64,000 nt of DNA from Auriscalpium vulgare (Eukaryota > Basidiomycota > Agaricomycetes > Russulales > Auriscalpiaceae): contig JAHBBC010000020.1 in NCBI GenBank assembly GCA_019915015.1, positions 496,001-560,000 on the forward strand, in the 5' to 3' direction. The notes under the pieces were generated by a model, which was given only the letters and a program-made list of their open reading frames with translations, was not told the DNA's origin and did not search any database. This document shows, in pieces, positions 10,141 through 20,219 of the stretch. The translations under genes and the position numbers were made by a program. Position 1 is the stretch's first letter. Each line of letters begins with the position of its first letter.

Positions 10141-10796
10141 ATGCGCTTCTCCATTGCATTCGTTACCCTCGCTGCCGCTGGTGCATGCGCGCCGGCCTTC
10201 GCGGCGCCTGCAGCTGCTTATCCTTCGGCCGACCTGAGGTCAGCAGAATTCTGAGCATATCATGTGTCTAGCGTGTTGCTGACGTCTGCACTTCTAGTCG
10301 CCGCCAGGACATCCCGGACGCCGACCCTCGGCTGTCGATCGGCACGGTGGCCAACCTCGGAAACGCGTTCATCCACGGCCTGTCCACCGGCCAGGACTTG
10401 GTCAACCTCGTCAACGGGCAGCAGACGTATGTTATCACTTGCGTTGCTGTACCACGCGTTCTGACGTGCACATGTGTCTGCAGCCAGAAACGTCAAGATG
10501 CCGACGGGAACGCCTTCGAGAGCTTTGTACAGCAGTTCTTTAAGGATCATCCTAACCAGGCCTTCCTCCGCGAGCAGGCGTATGTTTCACTTACACTTCT
10601 GTACCACTCGTTCTGACGTGCATGTGTCTGTAGCGAGAAACGCCAGGATGCCTTCGCGGACTTGTTGCAGCCATTCTTCGCGAACTCTAACACCCTCCCC
10701 TCCCGCGAACTCGACGAGCGCGGCGTTGCCAGCGCGGCTGTTGCGATTGGCAAGATATTCGGGAAGCTTTTCGGAGGCGGCAGCAAGCTCGTCTGA
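10141..10796 (+). CDS. secreted kexin-processed repeat-peptide precursor, copy 2
   Basis: Exons 10141-10238, 10298-10426, 10484-10579 and 10634-10796 give 161 residues. Signal peptide, the three dibasic-QD modules and all splice phases are the same as in copy 1; the base differences seen in exons are silent. The only protein difference is that the C-terminal amphipathic unit (GKIFGKLFGGGSK) is present once, ending KLV, so the precursor is 30 residues shorter. Intact frames in both copies argue that both are still under selection or that the duplication is very young. Role (antimicrobial, signalling or surface peptide) is inferred from architecture only. Confidence 0.8.
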
Positions 10797-11144
10797 GGAG
10801 TTCGTTGGGAAAGCAGCTGTGACTTCAGACGGAAATTGTCTTGGAGCAGCTCTGTGTGTAACGCAGTTTGATGACTTTATGACTCTAGCGTATCATGAAT
10901 ATGTTGTTGCCACGGCTTGTAGCCACCCAGTCCCTCGTGCGCACCTTGCGCAACTCGAGTATGAAGTCCAGCAGCAAGATCTCTCTATCATCCCGCCACA
11001 AAGCGGTCGTCAAAGGGGGTTCGGGTATGGTAGTAAGTGGCATGCGCGAGTTGCCCAGTGGTCGCCGAAGGCTCTAGCGCGGCTCCGGAACCAACCGTCA
11101 ATTTCGCACTCAGATTGCGGCTCCGTCGGCATAGCAGCCGGGAG

Positions 11145-12456
11145 GGCGTGGGCGACGCGCTGGTACCCAGCGCGTCTTCCTCCTCAACGTCTTCCTCCTC
11201 GACATCCTCTTCCGCGCCTGGCGCTGCCTCGACTTTGCGCGCACCGTTTTCATCGGCATCGGCATCGGCGGCGCGGGGGCCGTGCGCGAATGCATGCGGG
11301 ACGGCGTGCGGCATCTCTGGCTCGACATCCCCCCGCTCAACGGTGCGCACCAGGAAGAAGACGACGACGGTGGGAAGCTTCGCGTTTGCCTGAGCCACGG
11401 GCAGCTCGTCGCGGTGGGGCACTTCATCGATAACGCGTACTCGGTCGCGGAGGGCGACGACGCACGGGGCCGCGGACGCGGACGCGGAGATGCGCCCCGT
11501 ACTGATCGAGTGCGCGCCGGGCGGCGAGGCGGACGGTGTGCTTCCGCGCGTACTGGGAGCGCGAGAGCGCGTACGAGGCGTGCGCGGTGCTCGACGGGGA
11601 CGCGCGCGTGGATGGGGCGTGGCGCGGCTGCCTCGGGTGGCGGGTGTCGAGTACATCGCGGACGCGATGGATTGGTACAGTGAGTCCGTTGTGTGTGTAG
11701 ATTGCAATTGAATTATTGGTTATTTTATCCGCGAGCGAGCTGGAGGGTGCGCGAGCAGGACCGCCGCTACTTCTTCCCAACGTTGCCACCAAGACGTGCT
11801 CACGAGATACGATGGGGTTTTAGGCGATAGCGGCGCCATCGAGCGTGATGGCGCTCTGTTTTGTGTCGATATTCCGTTGCCCGTCCTGGCACGGCGTCCA
11901 CTCGACGCGCCGACACATCCCCAGCGAAGTCTGCCCGGCCCAGTCCGACCTACCCCAGTCACCCACCCCCGTTTCCGCGCCCAGCCAGCCCTTCTGGCAC
12001 TGCGCTGCCACACCTTCAGCACCTTGCGCCGTTTCGGTTTTTCGCGCACCGTTTGTATCGGCGGGCCGGGCACTCCAGGAACTCTCGGAGTGGGACAGGA
12101 GGAGGACGATGAGCAGGGTTCCGGAAGGGCGCCGAAGTGCGCCTGAGTGTCGCGCAGGTCGTCGCGGCGGGCCCCGGGCTAGTTCATTGTCAGTCTCAAG
12201 TCGGCAAGTCCGGTGATTGGGCCACGGGAGTTGAGAGATACGAGCGTGCTTGAGAGCATGTCCCGTACGGCTGGAAGTTAACGAATATACGATGCACCTG
12301 GCGCCTAGTCTAGTGCACGCATATCGCAGCGAGCAAGGACACACCCCCAAGACGGCCGCCGCTGGGTACGAGACTAGGAACGAGACTACTTTTGCTGATG
12401 TAAGTATAGGCTACGTCTCCAGTGGCCGCACCGGCCTTCTCCTCCCACCGTCCAAC
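11145..12456. other. unit-specific GC-rich stretch, coding status unclear
   Basis: Several overlapping frames stay open because of high GC. The best-looking plus-strand frame (about 11240-11480) reads GIGGAGAVRECMRDGVRHLW and continues with an acidic and then Arg/Gly-rich run, but no start, splice pattern or family could be fixed. It may be a fragment of a captured gene. The part nearest 12457 is the leader of the transporter gene. Confidence 0.3.
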
Positions 12457-15400
12457 ATGTCGACGCCCGCCACCTCGCCGTCCTTCGCATTGGTAAAGTA
12501 CCATGACCCCAACCAGTTACATGTTGGTGTTCGCCGTGCATGGATGACACTGTTCGGCGCGTACGTGCCATCCTCTTTCCCCTGTCGTTTCCGCTGAATG
12601 CTCCAAAACAGCTGGCTGGCCATTGCCGTAACGTTCGGCTACACATTCACGTTCGGAGTCTACCAGGACGTATACGCGGGCGCGCACGTCGCATCCGCGA
12701 TAGGCGTCCGCTGGATCGGTGCGACGCAGCTCAGCCTCCTCCTCGCGACGAGCCTCCCCGCCGGCATGCTGCACGACTCTGGCCACTTCCGCAGCGTCAT
12801 CACCACTGGCTCCTGTTTTTTCACGTCCCCGTACGTGCGCCCGTTCCATCACACTCTATGCACTATGTTGATCAAGCGTGAACGATTGAAGGCTGTTCAT
12901 GCTCTCGTTCGTCGACCTCGGGGATCACTACTTCAAGTTCTTCTTCACCCAGGGTATCGCGATGGGCGTCGGAGCCGGCTTGGTGTGCATCCCGTCCCTG
13001 GCCGTCCAGACGGATCATTGGGGTACCCAGAGCGCACTGGCGATGGGAATCGCGTCGAGCGGTGAGTGTCTGTCTCCGAGGCCACGCGAGCGAGGCGCTG
13101 GGCTGACGCTATGTGGGAAGGGATGTTCGTCGGTGGGACGTTCTTCCCGATCATGCTTACCCAGCTCCTGCACAGCGGTGTGTCGTTCGCTTGGAGTGTA
13201 CGCGCGTCGGCCCTCGTCGTGCTCGGCATGCTGCTCATGGCCAATGCCTGCATGTGGCGCACTTATCCACGCGCCTCGTCGCGGGACAAGCGGACGAGTA
13301 TCAGGGAGCTAGTGACGGACACTCCGTACATGGCTGCTGTGATAGGGTGAGTCCTGTCTGCAACGTCATTCTAACAGGAGCTCATCGCGGATGCAGGGGT
13401 CTGTTCACGAACTGGGGAATATACTTCATGTGTCAGTGACCTCGCTGCCAACTAGCCTCCTGAAATCTTATCAAATCAACCATAGACTTCTATCTTCAAC
13501 TGTACGTGGTCCACCGAGGCATAGACGACGCATTCGCATTTTACACAGTCAGCTCCATCTTCCCCTATATTGTCTGACACTGCTGACAGCCCTGCCTCCG
13601 CCTCGCTTCCAGCCCGCCATTCTGTGCGGCGCAGCAATACCCGGAGCCATTCTGTCCAATCTGGCAGCGGCAAAGTGCGGCACATTCCGTGTGTTTGTAG
13701 TTTCGGCGACCGGCTGTGGCAGCTTGGTCGTACTGGCGATCCTCCCCTCGCCATCCATCGCTGGCGCCGTTATATGTGCCGTCCTCTTCGGGTTCCCCGC
13801 CGGCGCATGTACGGCCGATTTCCGCTTCCTTGCCCTGGGCTGCGCTGATTCTTGCGCGTTTGATGGCAGGGCTCTCCCTGCTCCCTGACGTCTACTGCAC
13901 GATGAGCACGAGCGCGCGGGAGTGCGGGTGAGTGGCGCAATGCACACGGCGTGACTGAAGCTGAATGGATTTTTTTATTTTTTATTTTTTTGGAATCATA
14001 TTTATTGTCAACTCGGGGCACGCGGCCCCATGCGTGACATCGCTACACGTGGGCCCCCCGCCCTGCGCTCGCCCGGGACGAGACGAGGCTGGGACGGGGG
14101 CGCCTTGACTCGAGGGTGGGGGATAACTAACACCGGATGAACGAAGCATGGAGGGGGCGACGTGATGTGAGGGAGGCGTGAAGGTGGGGTGACGGAAGTG
14201 AGTGGCGAGTAGCTGACATCAGCAAAAGTGCAGAAATGTTGCAGCGGCTTGCAGCGGCCACCAGCCACGTGCCCCCATTACAGCCGCTGGCGGCAGGTTA
14301 CCGGTGCGATGCAAGCCTGGCGACTAGCTTACAACCGAGCGCAAGTCTTGCGTGCCTCATACAGCACCGATGCAAGCCTGGCGGGTGGGTTACAACCCGA
14401 GTGAAAGCCTGGCTTACAACTTACAACCGGAGCGCAGGCCTGGCAACTGCCTTACAACACCGACGCAAGGCTGGCGACAGCTTACGATGTCTTACAACAG
14501 TTGATTTACATATTCTGAATTTTACATACTCAGAGCAGCGAACCCGTCAGCGGCGAGGATGTTATCGTCTTCGCTGTCCTCGCTAACGCCTTCATCCTGC
14601 GCGCGCGTGCCATGCTGCCAGTCCATTACACGTTTCACCCGCGGTACAACTTGGCACGCAGCGAGCGCGGGCTGTGCGCATCGTGGAGCGAAGGTGCCGA
14701 TGTATTGCTTGTGCGCACGCCGCTCTTGGGAGGCGGAGATGCTATGTTTGGACGCTGGGGCGGAAGGTGAGATGTGTCGGGCATAGTCAATGTGTCTGGG
14801 AAAGCTCCAGTGGTGTTGGTGCAACGGTGAGCACACTTGAGCAATGGAGAGAGAGCTAGGGTGACCGTGCGTGCGGTGGGCCGATAGTGAGAGAACCGAT
14901 GGACGATGCGCGCGCTGGGGCAAGGGCGAGAGAGCTGAGGCGGCGGTGCGCAAGCTGGGGCGATGTTGCGCGCGCTGGGGCGCTGGGTGGATACTGAGGT
15001 GGCGGTACGAGAGCTGGGAAGCTGCTGGCGGTGCGCATGCTGTAGCGGCGATGGCGTTGCCGAGGCGACAGCGCGCGCGCAGGACTGACGGCGCGCGATT
15101 CTTCATAGCAGCCTCCAGCACGTTGGGAGCGACTACGGAAACTAATTAGCAATAGCAAACAGTAGCAACAGCGAACGGTTGGTTTTGTGCCTGTCCCACT
15201 CACTAGACGACGTGTGCCGCTGTCGGTTCGGGCGCGTCCTGACAGTGAGAAGTCAGTGAGCAACGTATTCAGATGTGAGCTGGCATACATACGTACCTGT
15301 TGGCTGACCAAAAGGCATCCCAATGTCCCTATACCCATTCCAAGTCAGAGGCGCCAACCTAGGATCACATCAGCGGTGGTAAATGGCGGTGTGGATGAGC

Positions 15401-17310
15401 GGTAGCCTTGAGGTAGCTGAGAGCCAGACCGTTGAAGTGCGACTCGGACTTGCGACGCAAGAGGCGAGTTGGTCACGTGGCTGCTCAGATGGACGCGCGA
15501 AGCGCAAAGGCGCGTCACTTCTCTTGCCCTCCTACCACGACCATCCACTTCACTCCACATGCCATCGTCCCCTTCCCCCGACGATGAAAGTGCTGAGTAC
15601 TTTTCCACTGAGGACGCTGACTCAGAGGGCGACACCGGCTTCGACAAGCGGGCTGCCTAGCAGAAGAAGGCGAGCCGGTTCGTCCGACGGTCTACACTCT
15701 CACTTAGCCCTCGCTGATGATTTATAATAATGAGCGATAGGGCTCAGACCTGGATGACGACGTCGCCGAGAGCCCGCAGGCTATAACAAGCTCGATGCCT
15801 ACAGAGCAGCGCGAGCCAAGAAAATGAGGTGCGTCATCGTCTTCACTCTCGCCCAATATCAGCTGATATCTGTATATGTAAGTGAGCACCAGGCTTGAGG
15901 TGCGCACAAGTCGATGCGGTCAACTCGCGACAAGTCAACATCGAGGGTGTCGAGAGCACGCCCCGCGGCAGAGTGAGTTTTGGCCGCATATATGCCACAT
16001 TCACCAACAACCATCTCATGCAAGTGAGCTCCAGGCTCAAGATGCGGGCAAGTCGAAGCGGTCCAAGCCCACAAAGCCAAAGTCTAGGTCGTCGAAAGCA
16101 CGCGCGGCAACATAGTGAGTCTTCTCTCGCATATATGCTACCCTGGCACTGACCATCACTGTGCCTACAACCTGGTTTCCTTCCCGCCAAAGCGTCCATG
16201 TCGAGCGGGAAGGACATCAAGACGATGATGGCAGACATGTCAGGCTCCGTTCAATTCTCATCTCCGCGTTGACGTATCCTGACCAGACCTCAGCAGCACC
16301 TGGATCATCACAAGGAAGCCTACGAGGTCATCCGCTTCTTGAGCGCCCTTTCCCCTGCGCAACAGCCCCGACCAGTCTGGTGCGCTCTCCACCCGCTCAC
16401 CAGTTTGCCAGCTCATCTATCATGGCGTTGCCTGTTGCCTCTCCTCAGCAGTGCAGGCCCCTGTCGGACCGGGATGACGAAGACGACGATGCAGTGCCCC
16501 ACCGCGACGGCGCGACGCATACTCCCGACCCCCTCGGACGAAGAAACCGCGCCGCCGAAGAAAAGTCTGCCGCCAAGGGCACGGGGAGGAAAGGTAGTAT
16601 GCTTTGGTATGTTTGCTGTTCTGCTCGTTCTGCGCTGTCCTCTTGTGCTCGGGTGCTCTTGTATTGTGCTCTCCGGTTCCCTGATGCTGTCACTACTTAA
16701 ACGTTGTGACCAGACTCATATTGGATATCTTTGTAATTTTCGAGTATTCTTATGCTATGAACACTCATTGTACCTCCTTGAAAGTCTCGAAAGCGCGTAT
16801 AACCCGTTGCAAGGGCTGAAAAGGTACGCCTTCTATGCAAGACTTGCGGTGGGTTACCAGGGCCTCTCGATAATCTTGTGGGTGCTTATAACGTGGTTGT
16901 CGCTCGGAGGGAATTAGGTTAACTAGTTACAGCCGGGTCTGCTGTCTGGTGACCGAGTCCCGGATCTGGCGACGATTGTGAACCTTGCGGCGGTTATAAC
17001 CACCTATAACCAGCCGCAAGATCTGTGCACTTTTGCTGATGGAATGGATAGTGTTCTAGCGTACGCTTGGGGTTCGCCTTCGCCGTCAGCGCGGGCGCAG
17101 TGCTCACAGCCACGCCTATCAACGACGCGCTGATGTCCCAAGACTGGGGGTTGCCCATTATGCTCAGCTTCGTACGCACCGTCTTTCAATTCTCCGCGCA
17201 CATGCTGCCTGGCTAATGATGTGGCACTGGCGGTGTAGTTGATCATGTTCGCGGGCACGGTGTTGTGCATTACGGCTGGCGTACTAAGCGCGGAGCCTGA
17301 GGAATTTTGA
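12457..17310 (+). CDS. MFS monocarboxylate-type transporter, copy 2 (intact, transposon in intron 8)
   Basis: Ten exons: 12457-12560, 12612-12830, 12892-13061, 13121-13346, 13397-13431, 13486-13547, 13613-13808, 13870-13927, 17060-17171 and 17239-17310. They sum to 1254 nt, and every splice phase closes, giving 417 residues. Recognisable family stretches are TFGYTFTFG with YQDVY, GAGLVCIPSLAV, VGGTFFPIML, SFAWSVRASALVVLG, FTNWGIYF, FYLQLYVVHRG, LSLLPDVYCTMS and RLGFAFAVSAGAVL. They match fungal monocarboxylate porters (12 membrane helices, plasma membrane). The N terminus before the first helix (about 34 residues) is short. Introns are 50-67 nt except intron 8 (3132 nt), which holds an insertion flanked by an 8-bp duplication. 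The ATG is the first in frame, and exon 1 is the least certain. Substrate unknown; a link with the neighbouring peptide gene is only positional. Confidence 0.75.
13963..13970. repeat. target-site duplication, left (GAATGGAT)
   Basis: Exact match to 17042-17049; lies inside intron 8 just after a CTGAC-like branch region. Confidence 0.65.
14240..14500. repeat. degenerate subterminal repeats inside the element
   Basis: About six imperfect units of roughly 35-45 bases with the pattern GCAAG(C)CTGGCG...CTTACAACC. Similar GCAAG.../GGTTATAAC words recur at the right end (16800-17030), as expected for subterminal repeats of a DNA transposon. Confidence 0.5.
15876..16145. repeat. imperfect tandem duplication (about 140 bp) inside the element
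   Basis: GTAAGTGAGC-ACCAGGCTTGAGGTGCG at about 15876 recurs as GCAAGTGAGC-TCCAGGCTCAAGATGCG at about 16019, with matching downstream parts through CGCATATATGC. Short basic frames (SKRSKPTKPKSRSSKAR) cross the second unit, but no gene could be built. Confidence 0.5.
17042..17049. repeat. target-site duplication, right (GAATGGAT)
   Basis: Directly abuts the inverted-repeat terminus at 17041 and is followed by the intron acceptor TTCTAG at 17054-17059. Confidence 0.65.
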
Positions 17311-17522
17311 TATCTGCCTGGCTTGCGCATCTATCTTGGTGAGGTCCGGGTTCGAGTACCATGATACCTCTCGGTTTGTATATTGTGTGCCAATATGTAA
17401 TGTATCCAGAATGTATGGATCCCTACTGGATTCAATTTGTAATTTTACCCCCACACCTCGCGAGCGCGCCCTCACATCCTCACCGATACTCACACGCACA
17501 GACCTGCCTCGAGAAGGAAATT

Positions 17523-17943
17523 GCGGGCCTGGCACGCACGAGGGTTCGAAAGTAAGGCATATGCTCGCCAAACATACACATAGAGATCGCGTGGACGTCT
17601 AAAGCCCAAAGATTACATGGTATGGTGATGAGTCCACCAACGCCAACAAAAACTAAGAGCACATGAAGGAAAGACAAGAGAAACGAGGATCCAAATAGCA
17701 GAGACAATGCGAGGGGTCAATGAATGTAGGGTAGTTGAAATGCGAATCAGATGCGGGGTAGATGGACGGTCGGTCAGATGGTGAGGAAAGTAAGGAGCTA
17801 GCAAGCAAGCAGGAAAGTATATGATGCACCGCCGGCGCGCTCAGTCCACAGGATACCAGATACTCGCGAGTACCTACCCGAGGTCGCGGTGCGCGTCGCG
17901 CGCGAGCAGCAGGCAGTCGTCGCCGTCGACGAGCATCGCTATT
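17523..17943 (-). pseudogene. duplicated 3' end of the RhoGEF gene
   Basis: Matches 19923-20310 base for base over long runs: the 3' untranslated part, the stop region (CTCAGTCCACAGGATAC) and about 35 C-terminal codons, in the same orientation as the intact gene at 20220-23144. No DH or BAR sequence precedes it, so it is a scrap of a segmental duplication. Confidence 0.75.
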
Positions 17944-18205
17944 TTGAACCACCTGAACCAGGAGTCGCAGTCGAGCGCAATCCTGAGCCTCCGGGGATGT
18001 TCGACCGCGACGTCGATTAGCGTGACTTCGACGCAGTTCTTCAAGGACAATCACAATCGGCCGTGACGCGTGGGGCCGCTTGTGTCATGCTCTCGCCGAT
18101 AGACAACTAGTATGTCCGCACGCCCCCAAGTCACATGTGGTTCGGCGTCGAAGTACATTCGGAATGATATGCCCTACGGATTTCACAACTGGGAGAAAGT
18201 GAGCG
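17931..18205 (+). pseudogene. decayed coding fragment, family not recognised
   Basis: One plus-strand frame reads HRYFEPPEPGVAVERN, then after in-frame stops (18018 and 18109 regions) YVRTPPSHMWFGVEVHSE, and after a frame change NDMPYGFHNWEK. Protein-like composition with three stops in one frame suggests an old gene remnant. I could not assign a family. Confidence 0.35.
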
Positions 18206-18323
18206 TAAGTTCGAGGACCTAGTCGCTCCGGGCGACAATCAGGCGAGACCTACTGACAGAAGTGCTGCATGCCGCACTCGTCTCCACGTTGTTCGCTCCC
18301 CCGTCGGCCGATCCACATGTGCC

Positions 18324-19280
18324 TTACGATATCCAGTCGACGTCCATCGATGCCTTCCCAATGATATCAGAAAAACACGATATCTAATATTGAGTATTGG
18401 CACTCACATAATGACCATCACTGTCGAAATCCCAGCCGTGTGTCCAGCATGCAGCTGCTAAGTATTCAATGTCTTCTGGGTGCAGGGACTCCCGCGTAGT
18501 GCTGACCAAGCGAAGCAACGGCAGACTCTCTGCCGCAGAGAGCAGATGCACCAGGTATCGATGCCGTATGATAGCAATAGCACAGCGGTAAAAGCCGATA
18601 TGCCAGATGCTGGTGGGAAGCGTGAAGGGGTCCCGAGGCAATGACTGCAGAAAGATCTCCTGAAGGGCCGTAAAATGCGAGAGAATGACGGGACCTGGGA
18701 GCACCGCAAACGTGCATGACGAGATGCAAGCAAATGCCGCAAGTGGTGAAGGACGCCAGCTTGGAGGGATGGGACGCCACCAAAGGTTGTCAAGGCTCAG
18801 ACTACGGACCGACGGCCAGATGGAAAGGAGTTGCACCAGTAGATTCAATGGGGGCCCATCGCGGTAGTGGAGCGCCACGACGTTGAGATCGAGCGCATGT
18901 ATGCGTGATATTTCCGGATATGGAATGCTCATATCGTGGTCATCGGACAGGATGAGAATCTTCGTGACATTGGGACAGTGTGCGAGGATGTCCGATGCGA
19001 GAGAAGGGGACAAAGAGCACCCCCTTGTGTCCTCGGATTTCTGGATATCGAGAGTAAGAGTGCGGACGTACGGTCGCAGCCGAGGGTTACGTTGGAGGGA
19101 TCGCAGGAAACACAGTATGCGGTATGTCTTGATCTCTTCCAGACGGCGGAAGAGCATCCTCTGCGCAATTGGCCTCCAAGTCGTGCAAACAAGACAGCAC
19201 GCCCTGAGGGTATCGTAGTCGACCTTGGAGCTTAGGTCGTAAACCCATTCAATGATACGGAATATGACATCCAGGTTCAA
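18324..19280 (-). CDS. F-box-like protein (5' end uncertain)
   Basis: The main exon (18408-19280) begins with an F-box-like block: IFRIIEWVYDLS, then DYDTLRACCLVCTTWRPIAQRMLF. A leucine-rich, LRR-like C-terminal part follows. An intron (18354-18407, GTGAGT...GAAG) leads to a 30-nt last exon (18324-18353) ending DVDWIS-stop, the same arrangement as in the three F-box genes at 54382, 57759 and 59636. About 308 residues are visible. No in-frame ATG lies at the expected place: the frame opens at a CTCAG acceptor-like site near 19288, so an upstream exon is likely. F-box proteins recruit substrates to SCF ubiquitin ligases; the target is unknown. It shares the tiny last exon but not the promoter element of its relatives. 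Confidence 0.65.
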
Positions 19281-20219
19281 TAAGGGCTGAGAGTTGGCGA
19301 GTACGATTCAGTACGCGGAGCTGAGAAAGAATTGGACAGCGGTACCTGCGGTTTACTCGGTCTCCCCGCAAAAATGCTTCTCAAAGAAGCCGTTGCAACG
19401 ATGGCCGTCATTGAAGGGGTTCTGGTATGGTCTCCGCGACTGACACCAAGGCAGATGCCTAGGGATCGAAAGACAGGGGACCCTATAGCCGTTGGCCTTT
19501 AGCACCCCGCACAAAACCTATTACGGGCTACGCACATCGAGTTTGGTGAATGAGTCGGTGCGCAACTGGAAACGTGGCGGCCATGGCAGAGTTTGACATT
19601 GCGATCTCTGTGACGTTGGGATCAAGCTGCGTGCATGAATGCAAAGTCGCAGTTCTGTCTGGGTCCTAGGTCGGTTCGGTGGTTGGCACTGGCGGCAGAT
19701 TGTGGCAGATATAACGAGATGCAGACTCGTCTGTCCGCTCGGCGGCGCTCGCACCGCCCGCGCTTATGTAACTGAGTCCATAGCTTTCAGCTCGTTCCCG
19801 CAGACCGCACGACGATCGACCGCCAGGGTGGATTTCAAGATGCGTTATCCGTATCTGAGGCGAATGTGTTCACAGAAGAAGGTGCGCTTACGAGGTGTCA
19901 GCAATCGTCGCAAGCCTGGCACGCACGTGGGTTCGAAAGCAAGGCATACGCTCGCCAAACATACACATAGATATGGCGCGGACGTCTAAAGCACAAAGAT
20001 TACATGGTATGGTGATCCGTCAAACAACAACTAACAGCACATGAAGGAAAGACAAGAGAAACGAGAATCCAAACAGCAGAGACAATGCGAGGGGTCAATG
20101 AATGTAGGGTAAATGAAATGCCAATCAAATGCGGTGGTAGATGGTCGGTCGGTCAGATGGTGAGGAAAGTAAGGAGCAAGCAAACAAGCACGAAAGTATA
20201 TGATGCACCGGCGTCGCGC
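19281..20219. other. intergenic; 3' flank of the RhoGEF gene
   Basis: 19923-20219 is the RhoGEF 3' untranslated region, duplicated at 17523-17830. The part 19290-19900 holds the probable 5' exon(s) of the F-box gene, which I could not define, and no other gene. Confidence 0.4.

Larger units (their letters stand above)
9244..13962. repeat. tandem segmental duplication, unit 2
   Basis: Second copy of the block beginning at 4393. It contains an almost identical peptide-precursor gene with its upstream region, a unit-specific GC-rich stretch (11145-12450), and the intact transporter gene. The original right edge of the unit cannot be placed because unit 1 lost the 3' part of its transporter gene. 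Confidence 0.9.
13971..17041. mobile_element. insertion of about 3.07 kb in transporter intron 8, DNA-transposon-like
   Basis: Bounded by exact 8-bp copies GAATGGAT (13963-13970 and 17042-17049). Removing the insert and one copy leaves a 53-nt intron, the normal size here. The right end, read inward, starts CATCAGCAAAAGTGCA (17026-17041 on the minus strand). The same 16 bases occur as an inverted repeat at 14217-14232. Eight-base target duplications are known for hAT- and KDZ-type DNA transposons. No transposase was recognised, so the element appears non-autonomous. The 246 bases between the left duplication and the left inverted repeat begin with a T-rich run (minus-strand poly-A-like) and may be a second, retroposed insert. 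Confidence 0.65.

Noticed and set aside
14522..15121. Minus-strand frame of about 200 codons inside the intron-resident element
   Set aside because: Low-complexity His/Ser/Pro/Arg composition from degenerate GC-rich repeats, no domain, no consistent splice structure.
7545..17310. Idea that the MFS protein is a dedicated exporter of the amphipathic peptide
   Set aside because: Peptide precursors with signal peptides leave by the secretory pathway, and monocarboxylate-type MFS porters are not known peptide exporters; only proximity supports a link.
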